A stretch of DNA of 64,000 nucleotides, taken from positions 26,275 through 90,274 of the forward strand of contig JAQUIJ010000022.1 in assembly GCA_028683385.1 (NCBI GenBank), written 5' to 3'. The notes beneath the pieces are model-generated. The model worked only from the letters and a program-made list of their open reading frames with translations, did not search any database and was not told the origin of the DNA. A program made the translations under genes and the position numbers. Shown in pieces: positions 52,331-60,876 of this stretch (position 1 is the first letter of the stretch; each line of letters starts with the position of its first letter). The stretch is from Prolixibacteraceae bacterium. Lineage in GTDB: Bacteria > Bacteroidota > Bacteroidia > Bacteroidales > Prolixibacteraceae.

Positions 52331-53593
52331 ATGACACAACAGAAATCATATTACCCAACACTGCGTAGCATCACGTTGGCACAACTGAACCTGAATACCA
52401 TTGTAGAAACGACTCCGCTTCAACGAAATACGAACCTTTCCAACCGTTATTCGGCTAATGTATTCCTGAAACGGGAGGATTTGCAGGTTGTCCGTTCGTA
52501 TAAAATCCGGGGAGCGTACAATAAAATTTCGGGATTGACCGATGAGGAGCGTCTTCGTGGAGTTGTTTGTGCCAGTGCCGGAAACCATGCGCAGGGTGTG
52601 GCTTATTCGTGCCAGTTGTTGGATATCAAGGGCAAAATTTACATGCCAACTACCACGCCGAAGCAGAAAATAACGCAGGTTAAAATGTTCGGAAAAGATA
52701 AAGTCGAAGTGATTTTGGTAGGAGATACCTACGATGCAGCTTCGGAAGCCGCACACCGCAATAGCGAAGAAACAGGTATGGTTTATATTCATCCGTTCGA
52801 CGATCCGCAGATTATCGAAGGACAAGCGACTTCAGGAGTTGAAATCCTTCAGGATTTTTCAGGGAGCATCGATTACCTGTTTTTGCCCATTGGCGGCGGC
52901 GGTTTGGCTGCCGGGGTAGGAGCGTACTTCAAGCAAATCAGCCCGGGTACCAAAATCATTGGGGTTGAACCTGCCGGGGCGCCTTCGATGAAAATGAGCA
53001 TCGAAAAGGGTGAAGTCACAACTTTGAATACTATCGATAAATTTGTTGATGGCGCTGCTGTTCAGCGTGTTGGCGATCTCACATTTAAGGTTTGCCAGCA
53101 GGTTCTCGATGATATTGTGGCCGTTCCTGAAGGAAAAGTTTGCACAACGATCCTCGAATTGTATAATCAGGATGCGATTGTGGTTGAACCAGCCGGGGCG
53201 CTGGCCATTACGGCACTCGATTTTTACCGTGAGCAGATTAAAGGGAAAAATGTGGTCTGCATGGTTTCGGGCAGCAACAACGACATCACCCGCACCGAAG
53301 AGATTCGGGAGCGATCGATGCTTTACGAAGGCTTGAAACATTATTTTATCGTTCGCTTTCCTCAGCGTGCCGGAGCTTTGCGCGATTTTGTTGATCAGGT
53401 TCTCGGGCCAAACGACGACATTACCATGTTCGATTACTCGAAGAAAACCAACCGCGAGAAAGGTCCTGCCCTAATCGGGATTGAGCTTCTGGATAAAGAT
53501 GATTTTCCAGGTCTGGTTCAGCGCATGGAAGCCAACGGGTTTCTGGCCGAATACATCAACGAACGACCCGATTTATTTCAGTTGCTGATTTAA
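52331..53593 (+). CDS. ilvA: threonine ammonia-lyase (threonine deaminase)
   Basis: PLP enzyme converting threonine to 2-oxobutyrate, first step of isoleucine synthesis. The 420-residue protein has the PLP Lys in VVRSYKIRGAYNKI (about 47-60), the SAGNHAQGVAYS loop (about 80-91), the phosphate-binding GGGGLAAG (about 182-189) and a single ACT-like C-terminal domain (about 335-420, HYFIVRFPQRAGALRDF). The biosynthetic type with one regulatory domain is likely. ATG 52331 is supported by the promoter. It is far from the leu genes and has no attenuator that I can see. Confidence 0.93.
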   Translation: MTQQKSYYPTLRSITLAQLNLNTIVETTPLQRNTNLSNRYSANVFLKREDLQVVRSYKIRGAYNKISGLTDEERLRGVVCASAGNHAQGVAYSCQLLDIKGKIYMPTTTPKQKITQVKMFGKDKVEVILVGDTYDAASEAAHRNSEETGMVYIHPFDDPQIIEGQATSGVEILQDFSGSIDYLFLPIGGGGLAAGVGAYFKQISPGTKIIGVEPAGAPSMKMSIEKGEVTTLNTIDKFVDGAAVQRVGDLTFKVCQQVLDDIVAVPEGKVCTTILELYNQDAIVVEPAGALAITALDFYREQIKGKNVVCMVSGSNNDITRTEEIRERSMLYEGLKHYFIVRFPQRAGALRDFVDQVLGPNDDITMFDYSKKTNREKGPALIGIELLDKDDFPGLVQRMEANGFLAEYINERPDLFQLLI

Positions 53594-54087
53594 AAAGGGA
53601 GACCGGAGCAGGAAGACCGAAGACCGGAAAAGTTGGCAGTCGCATTCTTAAGCGCGAAGCGGTGCCATTATTGTAGAAATAAAGAGCCAGAAGAAAAATT
53701 ATTCATCCGAGTGTAAATGCCATTTAAAATGCAAATCGTTCTCCGGACGAAACGGCGATGCCGTTCATCAGATTGCCTTCTCATTGCGGCGCATACCATA
53801 TTCTCCTTTTAACGAACTTAGTCATGTGTGCCTTCATTGATCTCACATTTCATTGGCTATAATCATTACACCCGTTCGGGGTTAAGTGGCCAATAAGCAC
53901 ACAGATTCTAAGTCGCGAAGCGTTGCCAGTTGTAACATTAATCTGTGCACCCCCGCTGCCCGCAGCAACTTTCCCTTTTCCTTATTCCTTTTCCTGAATA
54001 AAACACAGGATACCAAAGGATACAAAACCTGTAGGAAATGGCTTACTTTATTCCGAAATTGATGAACTACTTAAAAACTAAAATACA
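53594..54087. other. 494-bp spacer with a degenerate repeat pair
   Basis: No ORF with coding character. Two related segments lie 260 bp apart: ATTCTTAAGCGCGAAGCGG (53644-53662) and ATTCTAAGTCGCGAAGCG (53904-53921), each followed by TGCCA. They may be remnants of one repeat element. Confidence 0.45.
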
Positions 54088-55329
54088 ATGAGCAATCAAT
54101 CATTATTCGTCGGCTATCCGGGCAAACAAGCACTGCTTGAAGAACTGAAAAAGAACGGAACACCGAAAGTGCTTCTGGTAAATGGTCATTTCCATACGCC
54201 ATTCTCATTCAGTGCTTTTACCGAAATTGAGCAACCGTTTAAGTTGGCCGAGGCCGAAGGTGTTCAGGTACTTGGGATCAACGATTTTTACACCACCGAC
54301 GGATATGCCGAATTTGCCGAACTGGCATTGAAATATAAAATCTTTCCGCTGTTCAACATCGAATTCATGTCGTTGCAGAAAGACCTTCAGGAAGCCAATG
54401 TTCGGGTAAACGATCCTGCCAATCCGGGCCGTACCTATTTCTCCGGAAAAGGCTTGACCAGTCCGCTTGTTTTGGGCGGCGAACAGTTGCGGTTGCTGGA
54501 ACAGGTTCAGCACGAAAGCAATGTTCAGACTGCCGAAATGGTGAAGAAACTGAACGAATTGCTGGCTGAAATCCATGCCGGTTTTAGCTTCGACTTTGAC
54601 GACCTGAAAGCCAAATATGCGAAGAACATGTTGCGCGAACGTCACATCGCCAAAGCGCTGCGCATTGCCATCGACGAAAAATTCAGCAACCCCGAAGAAA
54701 AGAAGGCATTTTATACTCAGGTTTTCTCCGGAAAGGAAGTCAAATCGAAACTGACAGATGTTGCAGGTTTGGAAAATGAGATCCGAGGCAATCTGTTGAA
54801 GGCTGGTGGCCGTGCTTTTGTTCCTGAAGATCCGAAAGCATTTTTAAGCCTCGAACAGGTGAAAGACATTATTATTACTGCCGGTGGAATTCCTTGCTAT
54901 CCCGTGTTGCTCGACGATGCCAAAGGCAATTTTACGGATTACGAAGGCAACTTTGTGAAACTTTACGAAACCCTTAAAATCAAAGGTGTGTATAGTCTGG
55001 AGTTGATTCCCGGACGTAATACATTTGCTGTGCTGAAAGATTTTGTGACTTTCTTCCGCTCGAAAGACTTCCTGATCACATTTGGTACCGAACACAATAC
55101 CCCTCAGCTCGATCCTGTAAAAGTTTCGTGTAGCGGAGGCGTCGAGTTGGACGAAGAACTCGAACAAATCGGATTCGAAGGAGCCTGCATTATTGCGGCG
55201 CACCAATACCTGATTGCAAAAGGCGAGCAAGGTTACCTGAATGCCGATGGCGATGCCAAAACCAAAGAATACGACGCGTTCGTTGAATTAGGTCAGGCGG
55301 TAATTAATCATTTTATTGGAGAAAAATAA
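54088..55329 (+). CDS. PHP-domain protein, putative metal-dependent phosphoesterase
   Basis: 413-residue protein. An N-terminal PHP fold is indicated by VNGHFHTPFSFSAF (about residues 31-44, the HxH metal motif), GINDFYTTDGYAEFAELAL (about 64-82) and the late TFGTEHNTPQL (about 339-349) with a metal Glu/His pair. The middle (about 140-250) is helical and charged and has no motif I know. The exact reaction is unknown. It precedes three sugar-metabolism genes on the same strand, separated from the next by a 180-bp mobile-like repeat, so a role in the same pathway is inferred. Confidence 0.7.
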   Translation: MSNQSLFVGYPGKQALLEELKKNGTPKVLLVNGHFHTPFSFSAFTEIEQPFKLAEAEGVQVLGINDFYTTDGYAEFAELALKYKIFPLFNIEFMSLQKDLQEANVRVNDPANPGRTYFSGKGLTSPLVLGGEQLRLLEQVQHESNVQTAEMVKKLNELLAEIHAGFSFDFDDLKAKYAKNMLRERHIAKALRIAIDEKFSNPEEKKAFYTQVFSGKEVKSKLTDVAGLENEIRGNLLKAGGRAFVPEDPKAFLSLEQVKDIIITAGGIPCYPVLLDDAKGNFTDYEGNFVKLYETLKIKGVYSLELIPGRNTFAVLKDFVTFFRSKDFLITFGTEHNTPQLDPVKVSCSGGVELDEELEQIGFEGACIIAAHQYLIAKGEQGYLNADGDAKTKEYDAFVELGQAVINHFIGEK

Positions 55330-55357
55330 ATTTGATCAGATTTTCATGTAGGTGGTT

Positions 55358-55538
55358 GTATCAAAAGTCAATATTTCACAAATTCAACTTTCAAATTGTA
55401 AGTTCAACTTCATTTCACCCCTCCAAACCTCCCCTGAAGGGGCGGCTTTGAAGTCCCCTTCAGGGGATTTAGGGGTTTTAACAGTGTCGGTACTTTCAAA
55501 TTGTAAGTTTTTGAAAAAAACATAATCACATTTGATAC
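55358..55538 (-). repeat. 180-bp MITE-like element, copy B (inverted)
   Basis: Reverse-complement copy of 16271-16450 with only a few differences. Termini are GTATCAAAAGT (55358-55368) and ACATTTGATAC (55528-55538). It lies between the PHP gene and the aldolase gene inside what would otherwise be an operon. Confidence 0.85.
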
Positions 55539-55567
55539 AGCCTCCTACCACAAAAAAAATAAAGTAT

Positions 55568-57538
55568 ATGAAACCAGAAATTCAGGAATTAATCGAAATA
55601 TCACAGTTCTACGGCAAGCAGAAAGATTTTGTCATTGCCGGTGGAGGCAACACGTCGTACAAAGACGAAAACCATATTTATATCAAGGCCAGCGGACACA
55701 GCCTTGCAACCATTGGCGAAGATGGTTTTGCGCAGCTCGACCGCAAAGGGCTGCAATTGATTGCTGGGAAAACTTATTCGGAAGATGTGATGAAACGCGA
55801 AAATCAGATCAAAAACGACCTGTTGAATTCGCGTGTTCATCCCGAAAAAGGCCAGCGCCCATCGGTTGAAACTTCGCTGCACGATTTAATTGATTTCCGC
55901 TTTGTGGTTCATACCCACAGCACCAAAGTGAACGGACTGATGTGTGGCAAGGATGCTGAAAAGCGCACCGCCGAACTGTTTGGCACCGAGGTGGTGTTTG
56001 TGCCTTATGTCGATCCCGGGTACATTTTGTACAAGGAAGTGGAAACCCGCATCAATGCTTATCGCAGTCGGGTAGGAGCCGAACCTCAGATCATTCTGTT
56101 GCAGAACCACGGAATTTTTGTGGCAGCCGACAACACTGCCGAAATCCATGAACTTTACACCAAAGTAATTGCGAAATTGGACGTTGCCATTGGCGAAATC
56201 GCGCCACTGGTAAAACTTCCGGTTGATCCGGTTGCTGCGAAAATCATTCCGGCCATCCGCATGATGCTTTCCGGAAATGGGTTGAAAACCTTGAAAGTCA
56301 TCAATAACTCGTATTACGAGCGTTTCCTTTCTTCGGAAACCGAATTTCAGAAAATAGCATTGCCATTTATTCCTGATGGAATTGTGTATTGCAATTCATC
56401 GTTCATTTATGCTGAATATGCTGGTGATGCGAATTCTTTACTGAATGAACTTTCCGAAAAAATAAAAACATACACCGAAACGCAGCCTAAAACTCCAAAG
56501 ATCATTTGTATCAAAGGAATAGGCTGCATTCTGGCCAACGATAATGCGCAGGCTGTTGCTACTTTGGAAGATGTGATGATGGACACTTGCCTGGTGAGTC
56601 TGTATTCCGAAAAATTTGGAGGACAAAGCCCAATGACCAAAGAACAGGTTAATTTTATTGATACCTGGGAAGTGGAACAATACCGCAGTGCCATTGCAAT
56701 GGGAGCTACCGCCGGACGTGTCGATCGCAAAATTGCGATTGTTACCGGAGGCGCTCAGGGTTTTGGAGCCGGAATCGTGGAGAATCTGATGGGAAATGGC
56801 GCCAATGTGGTGATTGCCGACCTGAATGAAGAACTGGGCGTGAAATTTGCCGAATCGCTGAACGACGGTAAAGGCAAAAACAAAGCCTTCTTTGTGAAAG
56901 CCGATGTGTCGAATGCCGCTTCGGTTGAGAGTTTGGTATTTCAAACCGTTTGCGAATTTGGCGGACTGGATATTTTCATCAGCAATGCCGGTATTTTACG
57001 TGCCGGTGGTCTGGAAGAAATGACTCCTGAAACCTTCGAACTGATGACCAAAGTGAACTATTCGGCTTACTTCCTGTGCGCCAAATATGCTTCGGCAGTC
57101 ATGAAACTTCAGAACAAATTTAAACCCGATCATTTTACCGATATCATCCAGATTAATTCCAAATCGGGATTGAAAGGCAGCAACAAAAATTTTGCTTACG
57201 CAGGTGGTAAATTTGGTGGAATAGGCTTGACCCAATCGTTTGCCATGGAGCTGATGCCAGCCAAAATCAAGGTCAATTCGGTTTGTCCGGGCAATTTCTA
57301 CGACGGTCCGCTTTGGGCTGATCCAGAGAAAGGATTGTTTGTGCAATACCTGAATGCCGGTAAAGTACCCGGTGCCAAAACCATTGAAGACGTGAAACGT
57401 TTCTATGTAGCACAGGTTCCGGCAGGTCGTGGTTGCACTCCGCTCGACGTGATGCGCGCCGTGTATTACATCATCGAACAGGAATACGAAACCGGCCAGG
57501 CCGTGCCCGTAACCGGTGGACAAAATATGTTGAATTAA
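55568..57538 (+). CDS. bifunctional class II aldolase / short-chain dehydrogenase
   Basis: 656-residue fusion. The N-terminal class II aldolase/adducin domain (about 1-390) has AGGGNTSYKD (about 22-31), the zinc HxH in VVHTHSTKVNG (about 107-117) and LLQNHGIFVAA (about 185-195). The C-terminal SDR domain (about 405-656) has the NAD loop VTGGAQGFGAGI (about 398-409), ISNAGIL (about 475-481), and the catalytic Tyr-x3-Lys as YAGGK. Relatives include the RhaE-RhaW type aldolase/dehydrogenase of rhamnose breakdown, but the substrate here could be another sugar-1-phosphate. ATG 55568 is supported by the family N-terminus. Confidence 0.88.
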   Translation: MKPEIQELIEISQFYGKQKDFVIAGGGNTSYKDENHIYIKASGHSLATIGEDGFAQLDRKGLQLIAGKTYSEDVMKRENQIKNDLLNSRVHPEKGQRPSVETSLHDLIDFRFVVHTHSTKVNGLMCGKDAEKRTAELFGTEVVFVPYVDPGYILYKEVETRINAYRSRVGAEPQIILLQNHGIFVAADNTAEIHELYTKVIAKLDVAIGEIAPLVKLPVDPVAAKIIPAIRMMLSGNGLKTLKVINNSYYERFLSSETEFQKIALPFIPDGIVYCNSSFIYAEYAGDANSLLNELSEKIKTYTETQPKTPKIICIKGIGCILANDNAQAVATLEDVMMDTCLVSLYSEKFGGQSPMTKEQVNFIDTWEVEQYRSAIAMGATAGRVDRKIAIVTGGAQGFGAGIVENLMGNGANVVIADLNEELGVKFAESLNDGKGKNKAFFVKADVSNAASVESLVFQTVCEFGGLDIFISNAGILRAGGLEEMTPETFELMTKVNYSAYFLCAKYASAVMKLQNKFKPDHFTDIIQINSKSGLKGSNKNFAYAGGKFGGIGLTQSFAMELMPAKIKVNSVCPGNFYDGPLWADPEKGLFVQYLNAGKVPGAKTIEDVKRFYVAQVPAGRGCTPLDVMRAVYYIIEQEYETGQAVPVTGGQNMLN

Positions 57539-57550
57539 AATGTGAAATAG

Positions 57551-57695
57551 CCACAAAGGCACAAAGAAATTCTTTACACCCCCAACCCCCTGAAGGGGGC
57601 TTTTACTGCAGAATTGCAAGTCATGGTAATTCGTTAAAGTCCCTTTTAGGGGATTTAGGGGTAAACAAAAACTTAGTGTCTTCGTGCCTTCGTGG
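57551..57695. repeat. 145-bp element with CCACAAAGGCAC inverted termini
   Basis: Termini CCACAAAGGCACAAAG (57551-57566) and CTTCGTGCCTTCGTGG (57680-57695) are inverted copies with two mismatches. Inside are CCCCCTGAAGGGGG and the partly complementary CCCTTTTAGGGG. It is a non-coding MITE-like element between the aldolase and dehydrogenase genes. Confidence 0.7.
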
Positions 57696-57711
57696 CAAAA
57701 CCAAAAAGAAT

Positions 57712-58971
57712 ATGAAAACAAAAGCAGTTCGTTTATACGGAAAAGAAGATTTAAGGCTTGAAGAGTTTGAACTTCCGGCGATCACAGCCGACGAAATTTT
57801 GGCAAAAGTAGTGTCCGACAGCATTTGCATGTCGTCGTACAAAGCAGCCAAACAGGCTACCGATCACAAACGTGTTCCGAATGATATTGCCGAAAACCCC
57901 ATCATTATAGGCCATGAGTTTAGCGGCGAGTTGGTCGAAATTGGCGACAACTGGAAACACAAATTCAAGGCCGGACAAAAATTCTCGATTCAGCCGGCCA
58001 TTTATTACGAAGAAGGTCCGGTGGGTGTGTTGAGCGCTCCTGGATATTCGTACCAGTACATCGGTGGTGACGCCACTTATGTGATCATCCCGAAAGATGT
58101 GCTGGTTCAGGATTGTTTGCTGGCTTACGACGGCCCGGGTTTTTATCCTGCCTCGCTGGCCGAGCCGCTTTCGTGCGTGATTGGCGCCATGCATGCCAAC
58201 TACCACACCACTCCGGGTTCGTACATCCACAACATGGAAATTGTAGCCGATGGCAAAATGGCGATCCTCGCCGGCGTTGGTCCGATGGGATTGGCTGCCA
58301 TCAATTATGTGATCCACCGAGCCGATCGCAAACCTAAATTGTGCGTGGTTACCGATATCGACCAAACACGTTTAGATCGTGCGGCTTCGATTTATACCGT
58401 TGCTGAAGCAGCCCAACGCGGCATCGAACTCGTTTACCTGAATACCAAAATTGAAGATCCGGTGGCTAAACTGAAAGAACTTTCAGGAGGAACCGGCTAC
58501 GATGATGTGTTTGTATTTGCTCCGGTGGCTCCGGTAATTGAGCAGGGCGATGCTATCCTGGCTTTCGATGGTTGTCTGAATTTCTTCGCCGGACCATCCG
58601 ATCCGAACCTTCAGGCTAAAATGAATTTTTACAACGTGCATTATGCCTACACGCATATCGTGGGAACTTCAGGAGGAAACACCGACGACATGAAAGAAGC
58701 TATTGATGTGATGACGGCTGGCCTCGATCCTGCAGGATTGGTTACCCACATTGGCGGGCTGAACGCAGTGGCCGAAACCACATTGCACTTGCCCAATATT
58801 CCGGGTGGAAAGAAACTGATTTATACCCATCTGGAAATGCCTTTGACTGCTATTGCCGATTTTGCTGAAAAGGGAAAGACAGAACTTTTGTTTGCAAAGC
58901 TGGCCGAAATCTGCGACCGTCACCAGGGATTGTGGTCGGTTGAGGCTGAAGAATATTTGCTGGCGAATTAA
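57712..58971 (+). CDS. zinc-type alcohol/polyol dehydrogenase, SorE-like
   Basis: 419-residue medium-chain dehydrogenase-like protein. The catalytic region has GHEFSGELVEIGDNW (about residues 64-78) with the zinc-site His and Glu; the NAD(P)-binding region has ILAGVGPMGLAAINYV (about 183-198). Overall it resembles the L-sorbose-1-phosphate reductase (SorE) branch, which interconverts a ketose-1-phosphate and a polyol phosphate; this is a family resemblance, not a demonstrated activity. ATG 57712 is chosen because the longer open frame would start inside the preceding gene and cross a repeat. Confidence 0.82.
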   Translation: MKTKAVRLYGKEDLRLEEFELPAITADEILAKVVSDSICMSSYKAAKQATDHKRVPNDIAENPIIIGHEFSGELVEIGDNWKHKFKAGQKFSIQPAIYYEEGPVGVLSAPGYSYQYIGGDATYVIIPKDVLVQDCLLAYDGPGFYPASLAEPLSCVIGAMHANYHTTPGSYIHNMEIVADGKMAILAGVGPMGLAAINYVIHRADRKPKLCVVTDIDQTRLDRAASIYTVAEAAQRGIELVYLNTKIEDPVAKLKELSGGTGYDDVFVFAPVAPVIEQGDAILAFDGCLNFFAGPSDPNLQAKMNFYNVHYAYTHIVGTSGGNTDDMKEAIDVMTAGLDPAGLVTHIGGLNAVAETTLHLPNIPGGKKLIYTHLEMPLTAIADFAEKGKTELLFAKLAEICDRHQGLWSVEAEEYLLAN

Positions 58972-58977
58972 AAATCG

Positions 58978-59020
58978 GTAGAGACGTTGCATGTAGAGAC
59001 GTTGCATGCAACGTCTCTAC
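58978..59020. repeat. GTAG-headed 28-bp perfect palindrome with a direct half copy
   Basis: GTAGAGACGTTGCAT occurs at 58978-58992 and again at 58993, where it continues into a perfect 28-bp palindrome ending at 59020. The element starts 6 nt after the dehydrogenase stop and could act as a terminator or REP. Confidence 0.8.
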
Positions 59021-59103
59021 AGAAGATTTGTATACTGTGTTTCTTTTATGTAATATCTCTTCTGCTGATACTTGATACTTGTGTCTTGATACGTTATTGA
59101 TGG

Positions 59104-59111
59104 TACCTTTG
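59104..59111 (+). promoter_or_regulatory. -7 promoter element of the transaldolase gene
   Basis: TACCTTTG, exact TAnnTTTG match, 26 nt before the ATG. TTG boxes lie upstream at slightly non-standard spacings. Confidence 0.4.
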
Positions 59112-59137
59112 CCGCATAAACAATTAGAGATAAAACA

Positions 59138-59803
59138 ATGATTTACATGGCCGACACAGCCAACCTGGATGAACTCAGGGAGCTGTACACATTTTTCCCT
59201 TTGGAGGGAGTAACTACCAATCCAACTATTTTGAGCCATGCCGGCTTAAAACTTTCTGTAGCCATCGAAGGCATTCAGGAGTTGGTTGGTTCAGGAATGG
59301 TTCACGTGCAAATGATTTCGTCTGAATCGGATGATATGGTGCGCGAAGCCAAAAAATACCGCAGTTATTTCGATTTTGGTGATAACTTTTATGCCAAGAT
59401 TCCGGTTACAGCCAATGGTTACCGTGCCATGCGAATTCTGAAAGATGCCGGAATTAATGTAACTGCAACTGCTATTTTTACGCAGCAGCAGGCTTTGGTT
59501 GCGATGAAGGCCGGTGCCGATTTTGTGGCTCCATACGTGAGCCGTTTGGACAATATTTCGTCGCACGGAATTGAAGTGGTAGGGGATATCGTTGAAAACA
59601 TTGCCTTATACGGGTTGAATGGCAAAGTACTTGCAGCCAGTTTTAAAACCGTCGACCAGATTTATCGTACCAGCATGGCCGGTGCACACTCAGCAACGAT
59701 CAATCCTGAATTGTTGTATCAGCTCATCAAACATCCCATGACCGACATCAGCGTAAAGCAGTTTGAAATCGACTCTGAAGGATTATACGATATCGAGTTC
59801 TAG
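59138..59803 (+). CDS. fructose-6-phosphate aldolase-type transaldolase
   Basis: 221-residue small transaldolase. The residues known in E. coli FSA are present: Asp6, Thr26, Asn28, Schiff-base Lys at 87 (FYAKIPVT) and Tyr at 133 (APYVSRLDNI). Such enzymes cleave or form fructose-6-phosphate-like ketoses to dihydroxyacetone or transfer three-carbon units. It follows the dehydrogenase by 166 bp with its own promoter. Given its neighbours it probably cleaves the product of the sugar/polyol pathway. Confidence 0.88.
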   Translation: MIYMADTANLDELRELYTFFPLEGVTTNPTILSHAGLKLSVAIEGIQELVGSGMVHVQMISSESDDMVREAKKYRSYFDFGDNFYAKIPVTANGYRAMRILKDAGINVTATAIFTQQQALVAMKAGADFVAPYVSRLDNISSHGIEVVGDIVENIALYGLNGKVLAASFKTVDQIYRTSMAGAHSATINPELLYQLIKHPMTDISVKQFEIDSEGLYDIEF

Positions 59804-59852
59804 TTAAGTGCAAGGATAAACGGAGCCCGGAAACGGGAGACCGTGATATAGG

Positions 59853-59894
59853 AAAAAGGATTTCATCTGAATTACAGATGGAATCCTTTTTTTT
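59853..59894 (+). terminator. intrinsic terminator after the transaldolase gene
   Basis: AAAAAGGATTTCATCTG (59853-59869) pairs with CAGATGGAATCCTTTTT (59875-59891) through 17 bp, one of them G-U, loop AATTA, with more T after it. A very strong terminator. Confidence 0.85.
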
Positions 59895-60046
59895 ATTAAG
59901 GTTCGTGAAAGAACGAATGAGGATTAGCATATATCTTGATCATACCAAATTTACCGCTCAAAAAAAATAATCCAACTTTTTCTGTTGTTGAAGTGAACTT
60001 TTTATACTTTCGTACGCTTAATATGAAAGTATATAGATTTATAGAT

Positions 60047-60760
60047 ATGAAGCAAACAATTGTAATTTTGGTTTTTATTTTAGGCCTTTTCATTGACTTA
60101 AAGGCACAGACGGTCGAAAATGTGGATGCCGTAAAATTCAAGGATTTAATCGGCAAAGGAAATATGATTCTTCTCGATGTGCGTACGCCGGGTGAATATT
60201 CGCGGGGACACATTCAGGGTTCAACGTTGATCGATATATCTGATCGCAATTTTGCAACGAAAGTAGGCATGTTGCAAAAAGACAAAACCATTTTAATTTA
60301 TTGCCTGTCGGGAAGTAGGAGCGATGCTGCTGCCGGGTACATGAGCAAACAAGGGTTTAAGAAAATTTACACCTTGCAGTACGGCATTATGACCTGGAGT
60401 CGGCAGGGATTTCCGCTGGAACAGAGTAACAATGTGGTTGCTAGTGCCGGCACAACTTACACCGAACAATCGTTTGGAAAATTGCTGAAAGACAACAAGC
60501 TGGTGCTGGTCGATTTTCATGCCGTTTGGTGTGCGCCGTGTAAAGCAATGAGTCCGGTTATCGATCAGGTTTCGGCCGAATTTAAGGGAAAAGCTAAAGT
60601 TGAAAAGGTGGATATTGAAGCTAACAAAGTCATAACAACAGCTTACCAGGTGCAAACGATTCCCGGATTTGTGCTGTTTAAAGATGGCGAAAAAGTGTGG
60701 AGCTACAACGGTGTGATTAGCTATGCCGACCTTTCGGGGGTAATTAAAAAATATTTGTAG
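60047..60760 (+). CDS. exported rhodanese-thioredoxin fusion protein
   Basis: 237-residue periplasmic protein: signal peptide (about 1-18, ending LKAQ), a rhodanese domain (about 25-120) with VRTPGEYSRGH and active-site CLSGSRSD (Cys near residue 85), and a thioredoxin domain (about 130-237) with WCAPCKAM and TIPGFVLFKDG (cis-Pro). Both catalytic cysteines are present. It may move sulfur or reduce disulfides/persulfides outside the cytoplasm. ATG 60047 is chosen; ATG 60023 is possible, and the -7-like TACTTTCG at about 60005-60012 suits either. Confidence 0.85.
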   Translation: MKQTIVILVFILGLFIDLKAQTVENVDAVKFKDLIGKGNMILLDVRTPGEYSRGHIQGSTLIDISDRNFATKVGMLQKDKTILIYCLSGSRSDAAAGYMSKQGFKKIYTLQYGIMTWSRQGFPLEQSNNVVASAGTTYTEQSFGKLLKDNKLVLVDFHAVWCAPCKAMSPVIDQVSAEFKGKAKVEKVDIEANKVITTAYQVQTIPGFVLFKDGEKVWSYNGVISYADLSGVIKKYL

Positions 60761-60796
60761 TTGTTGGGTTTGAAGGGGGATTCAATCCTAAAATTA

Positions 60797-60826
60797 AAGG
60801 GCTTTCCTGATGGGAAGCTCTTTTTT
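60797..60826 (+). terminator. intrinsic terminator after the rhodanese-thioredoxin gene
   Basis: AAGGGCTTTCC pairs imperfectly with GGGAAGCTCTT around TGAT, followed by TTTTTT. Confidence 0.55.
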
Positions 60827-60876
60827 GCTCCATATAAAATGAAAATTATAAAATGTGAAAAACTGATACGGAATAT

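Noticed and set aside
57433..57711. N-terminal extension of the zinc dehydrogenase gene
   Set aside because: It starts inside the preceding gene in another frame and crosses a repeat element.
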